A DNA stretch of 7,849 nucleotides. It comes from an uncultured Lachnospiraceae bacterium (GTDB lineage Bacteria; Bacillota; Clostridia; Lachnospirales; Lachnospiraceae). Positions 1-6,972 of the stretch are shown one piece after another. Position numbers and translations under genes: made by a program. Location of the stretch: the NCBI GenBank assembly GCA_902796045.1, contig CADBNQ010000349.1:1-7849 (forward strand), given 5' to 3'. The notes beneath the pieces are model-generated. The model saw only the letters and a list, made by a program, of their open reading frames with translations, ran no database searches and had not been told where the DNA came from. The stretch's first letter is position 1; every line of letters begins with the position of its first letter.

Positions 1-2
1 CA

Positions 3-2480
3 GTGAATGTGATCCTTTCCTGCGGCATGATCTACGGGGATTATTATTATATTAAGTGGACTACACAGGAAAAGATTGATGAGTATATCGATAAATATTT
101 TGACCTGGAAGATATCCTGAATATCGCGGAGAATTCTTTTAAAGAATGTATCCTTCTTGTTGATACTTCTTCGGAAGACCTGAAGCTGATCAATCATCCG
201 GATGATTATCCTGAGGCGGAGACTGCTGGTGACATCGGTTTTAGCAGGAAGATGATATCTGAAGAGGTGGAGGAGTTCAGAGATAAAAAGAATCGTTTAT
301 ATGACTGTTCTTACAAGAAACTGGTGTCTGAACCCTACACTGTCATTGTCCTCAGTCCTGCTGTTTCAGGAATCAATGCTCAGTATACCCTCCTGTCTTT
401 CCTTGTAACAGGACTTATGATGGTTCTCTGCATCATCACGATCGTCTGGCTGGACTCCATCAAATCATTTATCCGGGAACATGTCATTACTGAATCAGAG
501 AAAAAGCGCTATCATCCTGTCAGGGTCAGGTCCCTTTTCATCTTATCCGGTATCTTCGGAGCAGCGCTGGTCTTTATCTGTGCATCCTTTTTTCATGCGA
601 TCGGCACTCTCAGGTCAGTGACTCAGAGCAACATCGACTCCATGGACATCCTGCTGACACGTCTGGAACAGAATGAAAAGATCAGGGAATCGGAATCCTA
701 CAAAGAAGAAGAACAGTGGCTGGTTCATTACGGCCAGCAGATTGTCTCTCTCCTGGCGGATAATCCAGGCCTGGCTGCAAAAGAGCAGCTTCAGAATTTC
801 TGCGAGGATCTGGATGCTGATTATATGATGATCTTTGACCAGCAGGGTAAGGAATCTCTGTGCAGTACCACCTACAGCGGTTTTACTCTTGACATGTTCA
901 ACCAGGATGACAAGGCGGACTTCAGTCTCCTTCTGAAAGGAGTGCCCAGCATCGTCCGTGATCCGGTCATGAACAAAACGACGGGTCTGGTCAGCCAGAT
1001 TGTTGGTGTTACGATTCCGGTCGGAGGGGATTCGGCAAATAATGGCGCTCTTATCATGGCATTTTCTCCGGAGCGGACAAAACGTACCCTTGTTGATGAC
1101 ACTGTCTCTGAAGAGCTCAGCCTTTTGGTCCCGGAGGGAGAATTATGCTTTGCCATAAACGAGAAATCTGAAAAAGTCTCTTTTTGCAGTAACGCTTCTC
1201 TGACAGGCATGACTGCCGATGAAATCGGGATAAAAAAGAAGAATCTGAAGGATGGATTTATGGATTTCTTTCAGGTCCTGAGAGTGAATTATTATGGGAC
1301 TTCTTCCAGAAAAAACGGGGACCGGCTCTATTATTACGCCAGACAGACGACAGATATGTTAAAGTCAGTCTTCTACTATGGACTGACCACGATTCCTTTA
1401 TTTCTGGCTGTCTATTATATCCTGCTGATCTACCTTCTGAAAGATTATGACATCACCTTCTTTGAAGAGAAGGCTGCTGAAGGAACATCCGTGATCAATG
1501 ACCCTGTTCTTGAAGTGCGGTCTGATGATGGAAAGCTCCACAGAACGATCGATCCCTCAAAAAGGTTTGTGTTTTCCTATCACAAATGGAAAGATATGCG
1601 TCCGGAGGAAAAGGCCTGGTTTGCAGGCAGGGTCATCATGCTGACCTACCTGTTTGTCGGGCTGGTGTGGACTACGATTTTGAGTCATCATTATACAGAC
1701 AGTAATATCCTCGGATTTATCCTGCACGGAGACTGGACGAGGGGGTGGAATCTCTTTGCCATCTGCGCTGTCTTCATCGTCCTTTACATAGCCTTCGCTG
1801 TCGTGACCCTGAGCAGGCTTATACTGCAGGTCATCTGTTCTTACACCGGTACCAGAGGAGAGACGCTCTGCCGTCTGATCTACAATTTCATCGAGTATAT
1901 ATCTGTATTTATGGCTGCCTACTATATCTTTGAATACCTGGGATATGATACCGGCGCTGTCATTGCCTCTCTTGGCCTGGTTACACTGGCACTTTCTCTG
2001 GGGGCCAAGGACATGGTGGCCGATATCCTGGCGGGGATTTCCATCATCTTTGAGGAGGACTTTCAGGTCGGGGACATTGTTGAGATTGACGGCTACCGCG
2101 GGATGATCCAGGAAGTCGGTGTGCGCTCTACAAAGATTATAGGACAGGGCAACAATATTAAGATCATCAACAACAGGGATATTAAGAGTATTATAAATAT
2201 GACCAGGCTGAATTCCTGGTATGCTATTGATATGAATATCAGTGCCGCGGAATCTCTGGAAAGGGTGGAGAAGATTCTTGATGAGCAGCTGAAGAGAATC
2301 GGGGCGAAAGAGAAGACGATCATCAGTGGTCCCTTCTATAAAGGAGTGACCGCACTCGGCAACGGAGTGGCGACCATCACCATCATCGCCGAGTGCAAAG
2401 AGCAGGATTACAATCATGTCAGACGTTATATCAACCGCGAGCTTCGTCTTCTTTTCAACCGGGAGAATATCAAAATGTAG
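3..2480 (+). CDS. Sensor-fused MscS-family mechanosensitive ion channel (5' end outside window)
   Basis: The reading frame is open to the left edge, so the GTG at position 3 is probably internal and the true start lies upstream. The visible 825 residues contain, in order: an extracytoplasmic sensor-like segment (about 1-128), a transmembrane helix (129-150), a short cytoplasmic loop, a second helix (177-198), a large extracytoplasmic region (about 199-455, Cache/PAS-like by layout only), a helix (456-478), a cytoplasmic linker, helices near 544-562, 583-607 and 627-645, and then the MscS module. That module has a Gly/Ala-rich pore helix (about 652-681, with ASLGLVTLALSLGAKD), the beta domain (FQVGDIVEIDGYRG and on to about 735) and an alpha/beta C-terminal part. 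In the family such channels open under membrane tension and release solutes; the attached sensors suggest that a ligand or envelope signal also controls gating (inference). E. coli MscS is only about 286 residues, so most of this protein is added material. The gene ends inside the convergent PfkB gene. The MscS assignment is firm; the sensor type is not. Confidence 0.9.
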   Translation: MNVILSCGMIYGDYYYIKWTTQEKIDEYIDKYFDLEDILNIAENSFKECILLVDTSSEDLKLINHPDDYPEAETAGDIGFSRKMISEEVEEFRDKKNRLYDCSYKKLVSEPYTVIVLSPAVSGINAQYTLLSFLVTGLMMVLCIITIVWLDSIKSFIREHVITESEKKRYHPVRVRSLFILSGIFGAALVFICASFFHAIGTLRSVTQSNIDSMDILLTRLEQNEKIRESESYKEEEQWLVHYGQQIVSLLADNPGLAAKEQLQNFCEDLDADYMMIFDQQGKESLCSTTYSGFTLDMFNQDDKADFSLLLKGVPSIVRDPVMNKTTGLVSQIVGVTIPVGGDSANNGALIMAFSPERTKRTLVDDTVSEELSLLVPEGELCFAINEKSEKVSFCSNASLTGMTADEIGIKKKNLKDGFMDFFQVLRVNYYGTSSRKNGDRLYYYARQTTDMLKSVFYYGLTTIPLFLAVYYILLIYLLKDYDITFFEEKAAEGTSVINDPVLEVRSDDGKLHRTIDPSKRFVFSYHKWKDMRPEEKAWFAGRVIMLTYLFVGLVWTTILSHHYTDSNILGFILHGDWTRGWNLFAICAVFIVLYIAFAVVTLSRLILQVICSYTGTRGETLCRLIYNFIEYISVFMAAYYIFEYLGYDTGAVIASLGLVTLALSLGAKDMVADILAGISIIFEEDFQVGDIVEIDGYRGMIQEVGVRSTKIIGQGNNIKIINNRDIKSIINMTRLNSWYAIDMNISAAESLERVEKILDEQLKRIGAKEKTIISGPFYKGVTALGNGVATITIIAECKEQDYNHVRRYINRELRLLFNRENIKM

Positions 2481-3402
2481 CAGCCAGCATATCTGCCTCT
2501 GCCCTGGACTTTACGCCGCCTCCTGCGCCGGCATGCTGTACACAGGCTGCCGCGCAGACAGTCCCGTAGTGGCAGCAGTCAGCTAAACTGAAGTCTCTGA
2601 GAAGACCGGACAGAAAGCCTGCCACGAAGTTGTCTCCTGCACCGGTGCCATCTATGGCCCTGACCGGCAGGGCCTTCATATGAAAGTGTTCATCATCTCC
2701 GTATACATAGCAGCCATCGCTGCCCGCCTTGATGATGACATTCCTGACACCCGCATCCAGAAAGGCGGCTGCCATGGCATCATAGTCACTGCAGCCGGTA
2801 AACCAGGCTGCCTCGGCATCATTGGGGAATATATAATCAATCATAGGCAGAATCTCTGCGATATCTTCAAGCCGTATCTGTCGGAAGGTCGGCAGCTTGG
2901 TGTCTGCACAGACCAGGCATCCGTTCTCCTTTGCCGCCTTAACCAGGCGGATCACATGGCCGCTCCGGTCAAAGGGGGCACGAAAGAGACTGGCCAGAGA
3001 TATGATCCTTGTCCCTTTTACTACAGAGACATCAGGGGCGTAATCTCCCAGTAATGCTGCCTGGTCATTGCAGGAGATCCTGCTTCCATCTTCATTGACC
3101 AGCAGATTGGCCACGGGGGTAGCCCTTTTTGGACTGATCTCTATGGCGCTGCCGTCTATTCCGTTTTTCTCCACATGGTCAAGGATCAGCTGTCCGGCAA
3201 GGTCCTGACCCAGTCCACAGACCAGCTTTACCCTGTGTCCCAGCCTTGCCAGGACAGTGGCCTCATTGACCGCGTCTCCACCGATACTCAGAGTAATACT
3301 TTCTGCCCTGTGTATCTTTTTAGGGGCATCCTCTTTTCTGATGCCCCGTGTGATGCAGTCCACCAGTGCCTGGCCTATACAGGTTACTTCAGTCATATCC
3401 AT
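2470..3402 (-). CDS. PfkB-family (ribokinase-like) carbohydrate kinase
   Basis: A complete 310-residue protein, the usual length for ribokinase-type sugar kinases, which phosphorylate a sugar or nucleoside hydroxyl with ATP in the cytoplasm. The N-terminal family motif is at 40-48 (I-GGDAVNEA, substrate-binding side). The sheet-turn motif IIKAGSDG is at 223-230. The C-terminal signature DGTGAGDNFVAGF at 251-263 carries the anion hole and the catalytic base, Asp257. The NDAEAAWFTG segment (194-203) matches the family's N-x-x-E region. The ATG at 3402 has GAGGAG six bases upstream; a second Met at residue 3 is a weaker alternative. It is the third gene behind the KamA and exporter-like genes, 56 bases after the exporter gene, and its 3' end overlaps the convergent channel gene by 11 bases. 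The sugar cannot be read from the sequence: fructose, ketodeoxygluconate, ribose or a nucleoside are all possible. Confidence 0.92.
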   Translation of the reverse strand: MDMTEVTCIGQALVDCITRGIRKEDAPKKIHRAESITLSIGGDAVNEATVLARLGHRVKLVCGLGQDLAGQLILDHVEKNGIDGSAIEISPKRATPVANLLVNEDGSRISCNDQAALLGDYAPDVSVVKGTRIISLASLFRAPFDRSGHVIRLVKAAKENGCLVCADTKLPTFRQIRLEDIAEILPMIDYIFPNDAEAAWFTGCSDYDAMAAAFLDAGVRNVIIKAGSDGCYVYGDDEHFHMKALPVRAIDGTGAGDNFVAGFLSGLLRDFSLADCCHYGTVCAAACVQHAGAGGGVKSRAEADMLAATF

Positions 3403-3418
3403 ATCGTTCTCCTCGCTA

Positions 3419-3444
3419 TGATCCTGTTCATCAGGCCAGGATCA
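3419..3444. repeat. Perfect 8-bp inverted repeat between exporter and kinase genes
   Basis: TGATCCTG (3419-3426) and CAGGATCA (3437-3444) are perfect reverse complements around a 10-base loop. In the - strand transcript the hairpin ends five bases before the GAGGAG ribosome binding site of the kinase gene. There is no T-run after it, so it is not a typical intrinsic terminator. It could be an mRNA processing or stability element, or modulate translation of the kinase. The structure is seen directly; the role is a guess. Confidence 0.5.
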
Positions 3445-3458
3445 GGACTCCCTCTTCC

Positions 3459-4484
3459 TTAACCTTCCAGAAAGCTGTTCCAGTATCTGTCAAGCTGCTT
3501 CTCATCCAGTTTCTCCACAAACCTCCGCTTAATCGCAAGAAAAGACTCCAGGTCCTTCAGGATATGATAGAGAAGAGCACGGCTTTCAAACTCCTCCCGG
3601 CTTTCCGGGAGTTCTTCCAGGCTCATACTGTCAAAGACCTTTTTCAATTCAAGTTCCTGCTGCTCAGGATGGTTTATCTCAATCACATAATCAGTCAGGT
3701 AGATAATATACTCAGCCACAACCTTCGCCTGGGCAGGCATACTGCGGATCTGCTGCAGGGATGAGTGGAGGCTGTCTAACACCTGGCACTGGTCATACCG
3801 CATTTCAAAATAGTCGATATAATAAACCGGGTGCGAGTGGAAGGTGTTGTCCTGGTATTCGCCGGCGTCCCTGATATAAGTAAGAAGCCGCTGATCCAGA
3901 CCATTGATATCATCCCAGACCTTAACCTGGTCTCCTGCATCCAGAAGATAGTCGGACATTTTCCGCAAAATATCCTGCATATCCTTTTCTGTCCTTCTCA
4001 TGCAGCCAATCATATCTTTCTTGTGTTCCCTGTTATTCTGAATCTGATTCAGGATCAGGGCAATCACAATACCGATCAACACCAATATAAATTCGTTCTC
4101 TATAGATCTGAGTGAAAAATCATGAGTGATGAGGAGGTGGGCACCTATCACAGCATTGACCGAGATCGTTGCTCTCAGGTTAAAGAGCTCTGCAATCAGC
4201 ACCGTCAGGAAAATATAACACCCATAGGCGGGAATCGGTGCCTCGATATGAAGAAAAACCAGCCAGGCAATAGCGATTGATACGCCAAAAGTGATCACAC
4301 GGAAGATGGATAGTCTCACCGTCTCCCATTTGCTGGTCATCAGGGTCAGCAAAGTGATGGTGCCGGCAGAGACCATGTTATCAAGATGGAGTCTGCCGGC
4401 AATCAATATGGCCAGGCTGCTGCCTACACCGATTTTTAAGGCAAGCAGGGCATGTTTTTTCAGCTGTTTCTTGTTCCACAACAT
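3459..4484 (-). CDS. Aromatic acid exporter family (ArAE_1 / FUSC-like) membrane protein
   Basis: A complete 341-residue protein. The first ~150 residues are hydrophobic, with about six membrane segments (near 10-30, 36-50, 60-79, 85-101, 105-120 and 131-147). The remaining ~190 residues are a charged, helical cytoplasmic domain (for example residues 150-180 and 275-335). This matches the Firmicutes aromatic acid exporter family (Pfam ArAE_1 followed by ArAE_1_C), whose members usually have this length and layout. The family name comes from efflux relatives such as AaeB; few short Gram-positive members have a proven substrate. The ATG at 4484 follows the TAG of the KamA gene with no gap, and an AAGGCGG-like ribosome binding site lies inside the end of that gene, so the two are very likely translationally coupled. 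Export of a product or an inhibitory acid linked to the KamA reaction is possible but unproven. Confidence 0.82.
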   Translation of the reverse strand: MLWNKKQLKKHALLALKIGVGSSLAILIAGRLHLDNMVSAGTITLLTLMTSKWETVRLSIFRVITFGVSIAIAWLVFLHIEAPIPAYGCYIFLTVLIAELFNLRATISVNAVIGAHLLITHDFSLRSIENEFILVLIGIVIALILNQIQNNREHKKDMIGCMRRTEKDMQDILRKMSDYLLDAGDQVKVWDDINGLDQRLLTYIRDAGEYQDNTFHSHPVYYIDYFEMRYDQCQVLDSLHSSLQQIRSMPAQAKVVAEYIIYLTDYVIEINHPEQQELELKKVFDSMSLEELPESREEFESRALLYHILKDLESFLAIKRRFVEKLDEKQLDRYWNSFLEG

Positions 4485-5594
4485 CTATACCGCCTTCAAG
4501 TCATTGTCAAGCCATCTGCTCTCATCTGACACTTCTACAGTGAAGATCCTCACTGCATCTTCGGGATTTTTGCTCTGATGGAACTTGAAAAGCATCCTGC
4601 CCTCCTCAAGTTCTCCCAGGATCTCAATCTTCCCTCTCGGGTGGCTCATAGCATAGCGGACATTTTTACCGATGCCATTCTGCAGAGATTTAGCAGATTC
4701 TACTATCCTGATGGCTTCCCGCAGGGGCACCTGGAAACGTCCCATCACTCCGGTGACCGGACGGCACTGGAAGATGTAGTAGGGAACGATATGGTTCTGA
4801 GTGAGGCGGCGCAGAAGCAGAGCCAGCGTTTCGGGCTCGTCATTGACGCCACGGAGAAGGACCGTCTGGTTCCTCACCTGGATCCCCCTGTCCTGCAGCT
4901 CCTTCACTGCCCGCACTGCTTCCGGTGTGATCTCGCGGGGATGATTAAACTGCGTGATCAGGTACAAGGGTTTCTTCTTCCCATAAGTTTCCAGGAGCGC
5001 AAGCAGTTCCTCGTCTTCATAGATCCGCTGGGGAAAGGTTACCGAAACCCGGGACCCGAAGCGGATAAAGTCCAGGCCCGGGATGGCGCTGAATTCCTCA
5101 AGATAGCGTTTAATGATCGTATTGGGATTCATCAGGGAGTCGCCGCCGGTGATCAGCACATTTGTGATCTCAGGGTGGCTGCGCACATAGGCTGCGGCTT
5201 CGTCAACCTGCTTGTTGAGCTCAGCATCAGAAAGACCGACAAGTCTTTTCCGGAAGCAATGCCGGCAATACATGGCACAGACATTTGTCGAAAGTATCAA
5301 TGCCGTCTGATCATATTTATGCTGCAGACCGACCTGTCTGGTATTACTCTCCTCCCCGCTTGTGTCAGCAGAGCCCTCCGGAACAAGCTCATCCTCAGAC
5401 GGGATGCACATCCTTGCAATCGGGTCAGCGGGATCATCCGGATCAATCAGAGAAAAATAATATGGCGTGATCATCATAGGAAACCTGGCGATGATCTGGT
5501 CATATTTCTGATATTCTCCTTCTGACAGCGTCATCTTTTCTGCAAGCTGCCCGACACTTGTGATGCTTTTTTTGTATTCTTCCTTCCAACTCAT
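4485..5594 (-). CDS. KamA-family radical SAM protein (lysine 2,3-aminomutase-like, substrate uncertain)
   Basis: A complete 369-residue protein. The radical SAM cluster motif is CAMYCRHC, with Cys106, Cys110 and Cys113 binding a [4Fe-4S] cluster, followed by Arg115, which matches the family arginine that touches substrate or cofactor. VGLQHKY (88-94), LITGGDSL (147-154), FNHPREIT (216-223) and NQTVLLRGVND (242-252) are typical of the KamA/EpmB group. Lys322 in SHPRGK is in place to bind PLP. Known family members move an amino group from C2 to C3 of an amino acid. Two things differ from clostridial lysine 2,3-aminomutase (about 416 residues): the aspartate after QC in the YYIFQC segment is Arg278, and the aspartate before the PLP lysine is absent. 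The C-terminal zinc-binding cysteines are also missing. A true lysine mutase is therefore unlikely. The ATG at 5594 has AAAGGG seven bases upstream. It is the first gene of the three-gene operon. Confidence 0.88.
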   Translation of the reverse strand: MSWKEEYKKSITSVGQLAEKMTLSEGEYQKYDQIIARFPMMITPYYFSLIDPDDPADPIARMCIPSEDELVPEGSADTSGEESNTRQVGLQHKYDQTALILSTNVCAMYCRHCFRKRLVGLSDAELNKQVDEAAAYVRSHPEITNVLITGGDSLMNPNTIIKRYLEEFSAIPGLDFIRFGSRVSVTFPQRIYEDEELLALLETYGKKKPLYLITQFNHPREITPEAVRAVKELQDRGIQVRNQTVLLRGVNDEPETLALLLRRLTQNHIVPYYIFQCRPVTGVMGRFQVPLREAIRIVESAKSLQNGIGKNVRYAMSHPRGKIEILGELEEGRMLFKFHQSKNPEDAVRIFTVEVSDESRWLDNDLKAV

Positions 5595-5648
5595 ACTGTA
5601 ACCCTTTCTAATAACGTACCGGCACGGGGTCCGGCTTCTTTATATTAG

Positions 5649-5677
5649 ATTGTATCAGTTCATCTTGCGCTCCGCAA
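5649..5677 (-). promoter_or_regulatory. SigA-type promoter with extended -10, upstream of the KamA gene
   Basis: Read on the - strand: TTGCGG (5677-5672) as a weak -35, exactly 17 bases, then TACAAT (5654-5649) as -10 with one mismatch to TATAAT. TG-A directly before it (5657-5655) gives an extended -10, TGATACAAT. Transcription would start near 5642, leaving a leader of about 48 bases before the ATG at 5594. It would drive the KamA, exporter and kinase genes. Seen by eye only; no transcript evidence. Confidence 0.6.
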
Positions 5678-5678
5678 G
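5664..5678. other. Inverted repeat overlapping the -35 region
   Basis: CTTGCG (5664-5669), a CTC spacer and CGCAAG (5673-5678) form a perfect 6-bp inverted repeat that covers the -35 hexamer of the predicted promoter. It could be an operator. It also lies 35-50 bases downstream of the Cys-tail gene stop and would form a short hairpin in that transcript, but no T-tract follows on the - strand, so a terminator is unlikely. Confidence 0.35.
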
Positions 5679-5712
5679 CAATTCACATAATTAACACACA
5701 TTACGTCATAAT

Positions 5713-6972
5713 TTAATCATGTCTTTTGCTCTCTACAAGGATGCGTCCCCTGTGGATGCTCTCCTTAAAGAAATCCTTCACTGAACAGCCTGCACGACCT
5801 GAAGATGCGCAGGCACAGGCGCAGGCACAGGAAGATGCGCAGGCACAGGATGAGGCACAGGATGAAGCACAGGAAGAGTGGCGGGAGGACCCACCGGAAC
5901 GGGAGGACCGGGAGTTGGACCGCGAAGTGATGACAGGTACATTGACCACGTTGACACGGATATAGGTATTGTCCGAATCCCCATAGCGATAGGTGCCTTT
6001 TTTGCTGTACTTTTCAGGATGGTCAATCTGGTTCTCCTCTACGACCTCCTTGCTCTTGATCATAGAACGGCCGCAGTAGGGGCAGCTGTCCTTGCCTTCT
6101 TCCCGGGCAGCACCGCAGCCCGGACAGGTTTCATAATACTCGATTTTTGTGCGGGTAATCTTTTTCTTCGTCTCCTGTCTCGATCCAAAGCCGCTTCCCT
6201 CAATGATCCATTGAAAGAATCTATAGACCAGGTATATGGGTATCGCTATCATGCCTACAAGGATGGCCAATACCAGAAGAACCATGATCATGTCAAAGAA
6301 GCCGAAGTTCCCATCGCCCTGCGAATCTGTTTCGCTGCCGCTGCCAGCCTGACGCTCGACCGCGAAGGTAAAAGCGTCATTGGGATAGACGACCGACATG
6401 GTATACTTCTGACCCGGCGGCAGGGAAGACCGGAAAGTCAGGTATCCATCCTCCTGCAGACAGTCAGGCTGCCAGGCGCCGGCTTTTTCCCCATTCCAGC
6501 GGATGGTAAGCTGCCTGACCTCCATGCCGTCAAACCATGCAGGAGTAAAGGTGTATACTGTCTCTCCCTCAGTCCATTTGTCAATCTGATACATGTGGTC
6601 CTGGGTCATGGAGAAATCTATGCCGACAGTCTCGCCTTCTCCATAGGCACGGTCCAGATAAATAGCAAGTTTACTTCCCTGATCATTGATATGGTCGATG
6701 GTATCACTCAGGGGCGTGATCTGGTCATGGTAACTGTTGGGGACACCAAGATCGATCCACTCCAGTTTACCGATGGAATCATCAAGAACCTTCCAGTCAA
6801 TGTGATAAGTCATGTTGAGGGAGGCATCCTCGTTGACATCTACCGTGATCGTCATATCCTCGATCACGTCGGTCGCTTCGGCCTCTGTTATGCATGCCGG
6901 AAATAAGATCAGGATCAGCAGGGCAGCCATAAAGAGGCAGCATTTAACAGCAGTAATATATATTTTTCTCAT
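5713..6972 (-). CDS. Membrane-anchored zinc-ribbon protein with repetitive Cys/Ala/Ser C-terminal tail; candidate radical SAM substrate
   Basis: I take the ATG at 6972 as start (419 residues), because AGGAGG lies eight bases upstream; an ATG at 6996 would add eight residues but lacks such a site. Visible parts: signal peptide (hydrophobic 11-27, likely cleavage after AEA at 31-33); an extracytoplasmic beta-rich domain (about 34-205), faintly like DUF2207-type domains in its opening VNEDASLNMTYHIDW; a Gly/Ser/Asp linker; one membrane helix (about 226-250); a basic juxtamembrane stretch; a zinc ribbon with Cys283, 286, 297 and 300; a Ser/Arg-rich linker (349-367); and a tail with Cys368, 372, 376, 378, 382, 384, 386, 388 and 396, ending GRAGCSVKDFF and a basic terminus. 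By the positive-inside rule the ribbon and tail are cytoplasmic. The ATG overlaps the radical SAM stop as ATGA. I infer that the tail is modified by that enzyme; metal binding is the main alternative. Function unknown. Confidence 0.85.
   Translation of the reverse strand: MRKIYITAVKCCLFMAALLILILFPACITEAEATDVIEDMTITVDVNEDASLNMTYHIDWKVLDDSIGKLEWIDLGVPNSYHDQITPLSDTIDHINDQGSKLAIYLDRAYGEGETVGIDFSMTQDHMYQIDKWTEGETVYTFTPAWFDGMEVRQLTIRWNGEKAGAWQPDCLQEDGYLTFRSSLPPGQKYTMSVVYPNDAFTFAVERQAGSGSETDSQGDGNFGFFDMIMVLLVLAILVGMIAIPIYLVYRFFQWIIEGSGFGSRQETKKKITRTKIEYYETCPGCGAAREEGKDSCPYCGRSMIKSKEVVEENQIDHPEKYSKKGTYRYGDSDNTYIRVNVVNVPVITSRSNSRSSRSGGSSRHSSCASSCASSCACASSCACACACASSGRAGCSVKDFFKESIHRGRILVESKRHD
5785..5871 (-). 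repeat. Cys-Ala / Ser-Ser repeat tract (coding)
   Basis: These 29 codons contain nine cysteines. The tract reads as Ser-Ser pairs separated by one, one, two and then four Cys-Ala units, followed by Ser-Ser-Gly-Arg-Ala-Gly-Cys. At DNA level an identical 19-base stretch occurs at 5801-5819 and 5831-5849 (30-base period), and a TCATCCTGTGCC unit occurs twice in tandem on the - strand. This suggests growth by slippage or unequal recombination of a short unit. The Q/A-rich reading on the + strand over the same bases is only its shadow. Confidence 0.85.

Noticed and set aside
1557..2417. Long - strand open frame of 286 codons
   Set aside because: It lies opposite the conserved MscS module, has no recognisable domain and no clear ribosome binding site; treated as a shadow.
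4578..5525. Long + strand open frame of 315 codons
   Set aside because: It is antisense to the KamA-family gene, whose catalytic motifs are unmistakable.
5619..5634. CCGG...CCGG inverted repeat in the KamA leader as a terminator or riboswitch
   Set aside because: Only a 4-bp stem with an 8-base loop and no T-run; the leader of about 48 bases is too short for a known riboswitch.
5785..5871. Tail as a SCIFF (six cysteines in forty-five residues) peptide
   Set aside because: SCIFF precursors are short standalone peptides with different cysteine spacing; here the cysteines form a dense alternating tract at the end of a 419-residue membrane protein.
5726..5965. + strand open frame rich in Gln-Ala repeats
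   Set aside because: It is the exact complement of the Cys/Ala/Ser tract of the - strand gene, which has a signal peptide, a helix, a zinc ribbon and a perfect ribosome binding site.
6885..6894. Lipoprotein lipobox in the Cys-tail protein (FPAC near residue 27)
   Set aside because: Position -3 is Phe and -2 is Pro, a poor lipobox; an ordinary signal peptidase site (AEA) follows shortly after.
5878..6906. Long + strand open frame of 342 codons
   Set aside because: It is antisense to the Cys-tail gene, with no coherent domain; the opposite strand shows clear gene features.
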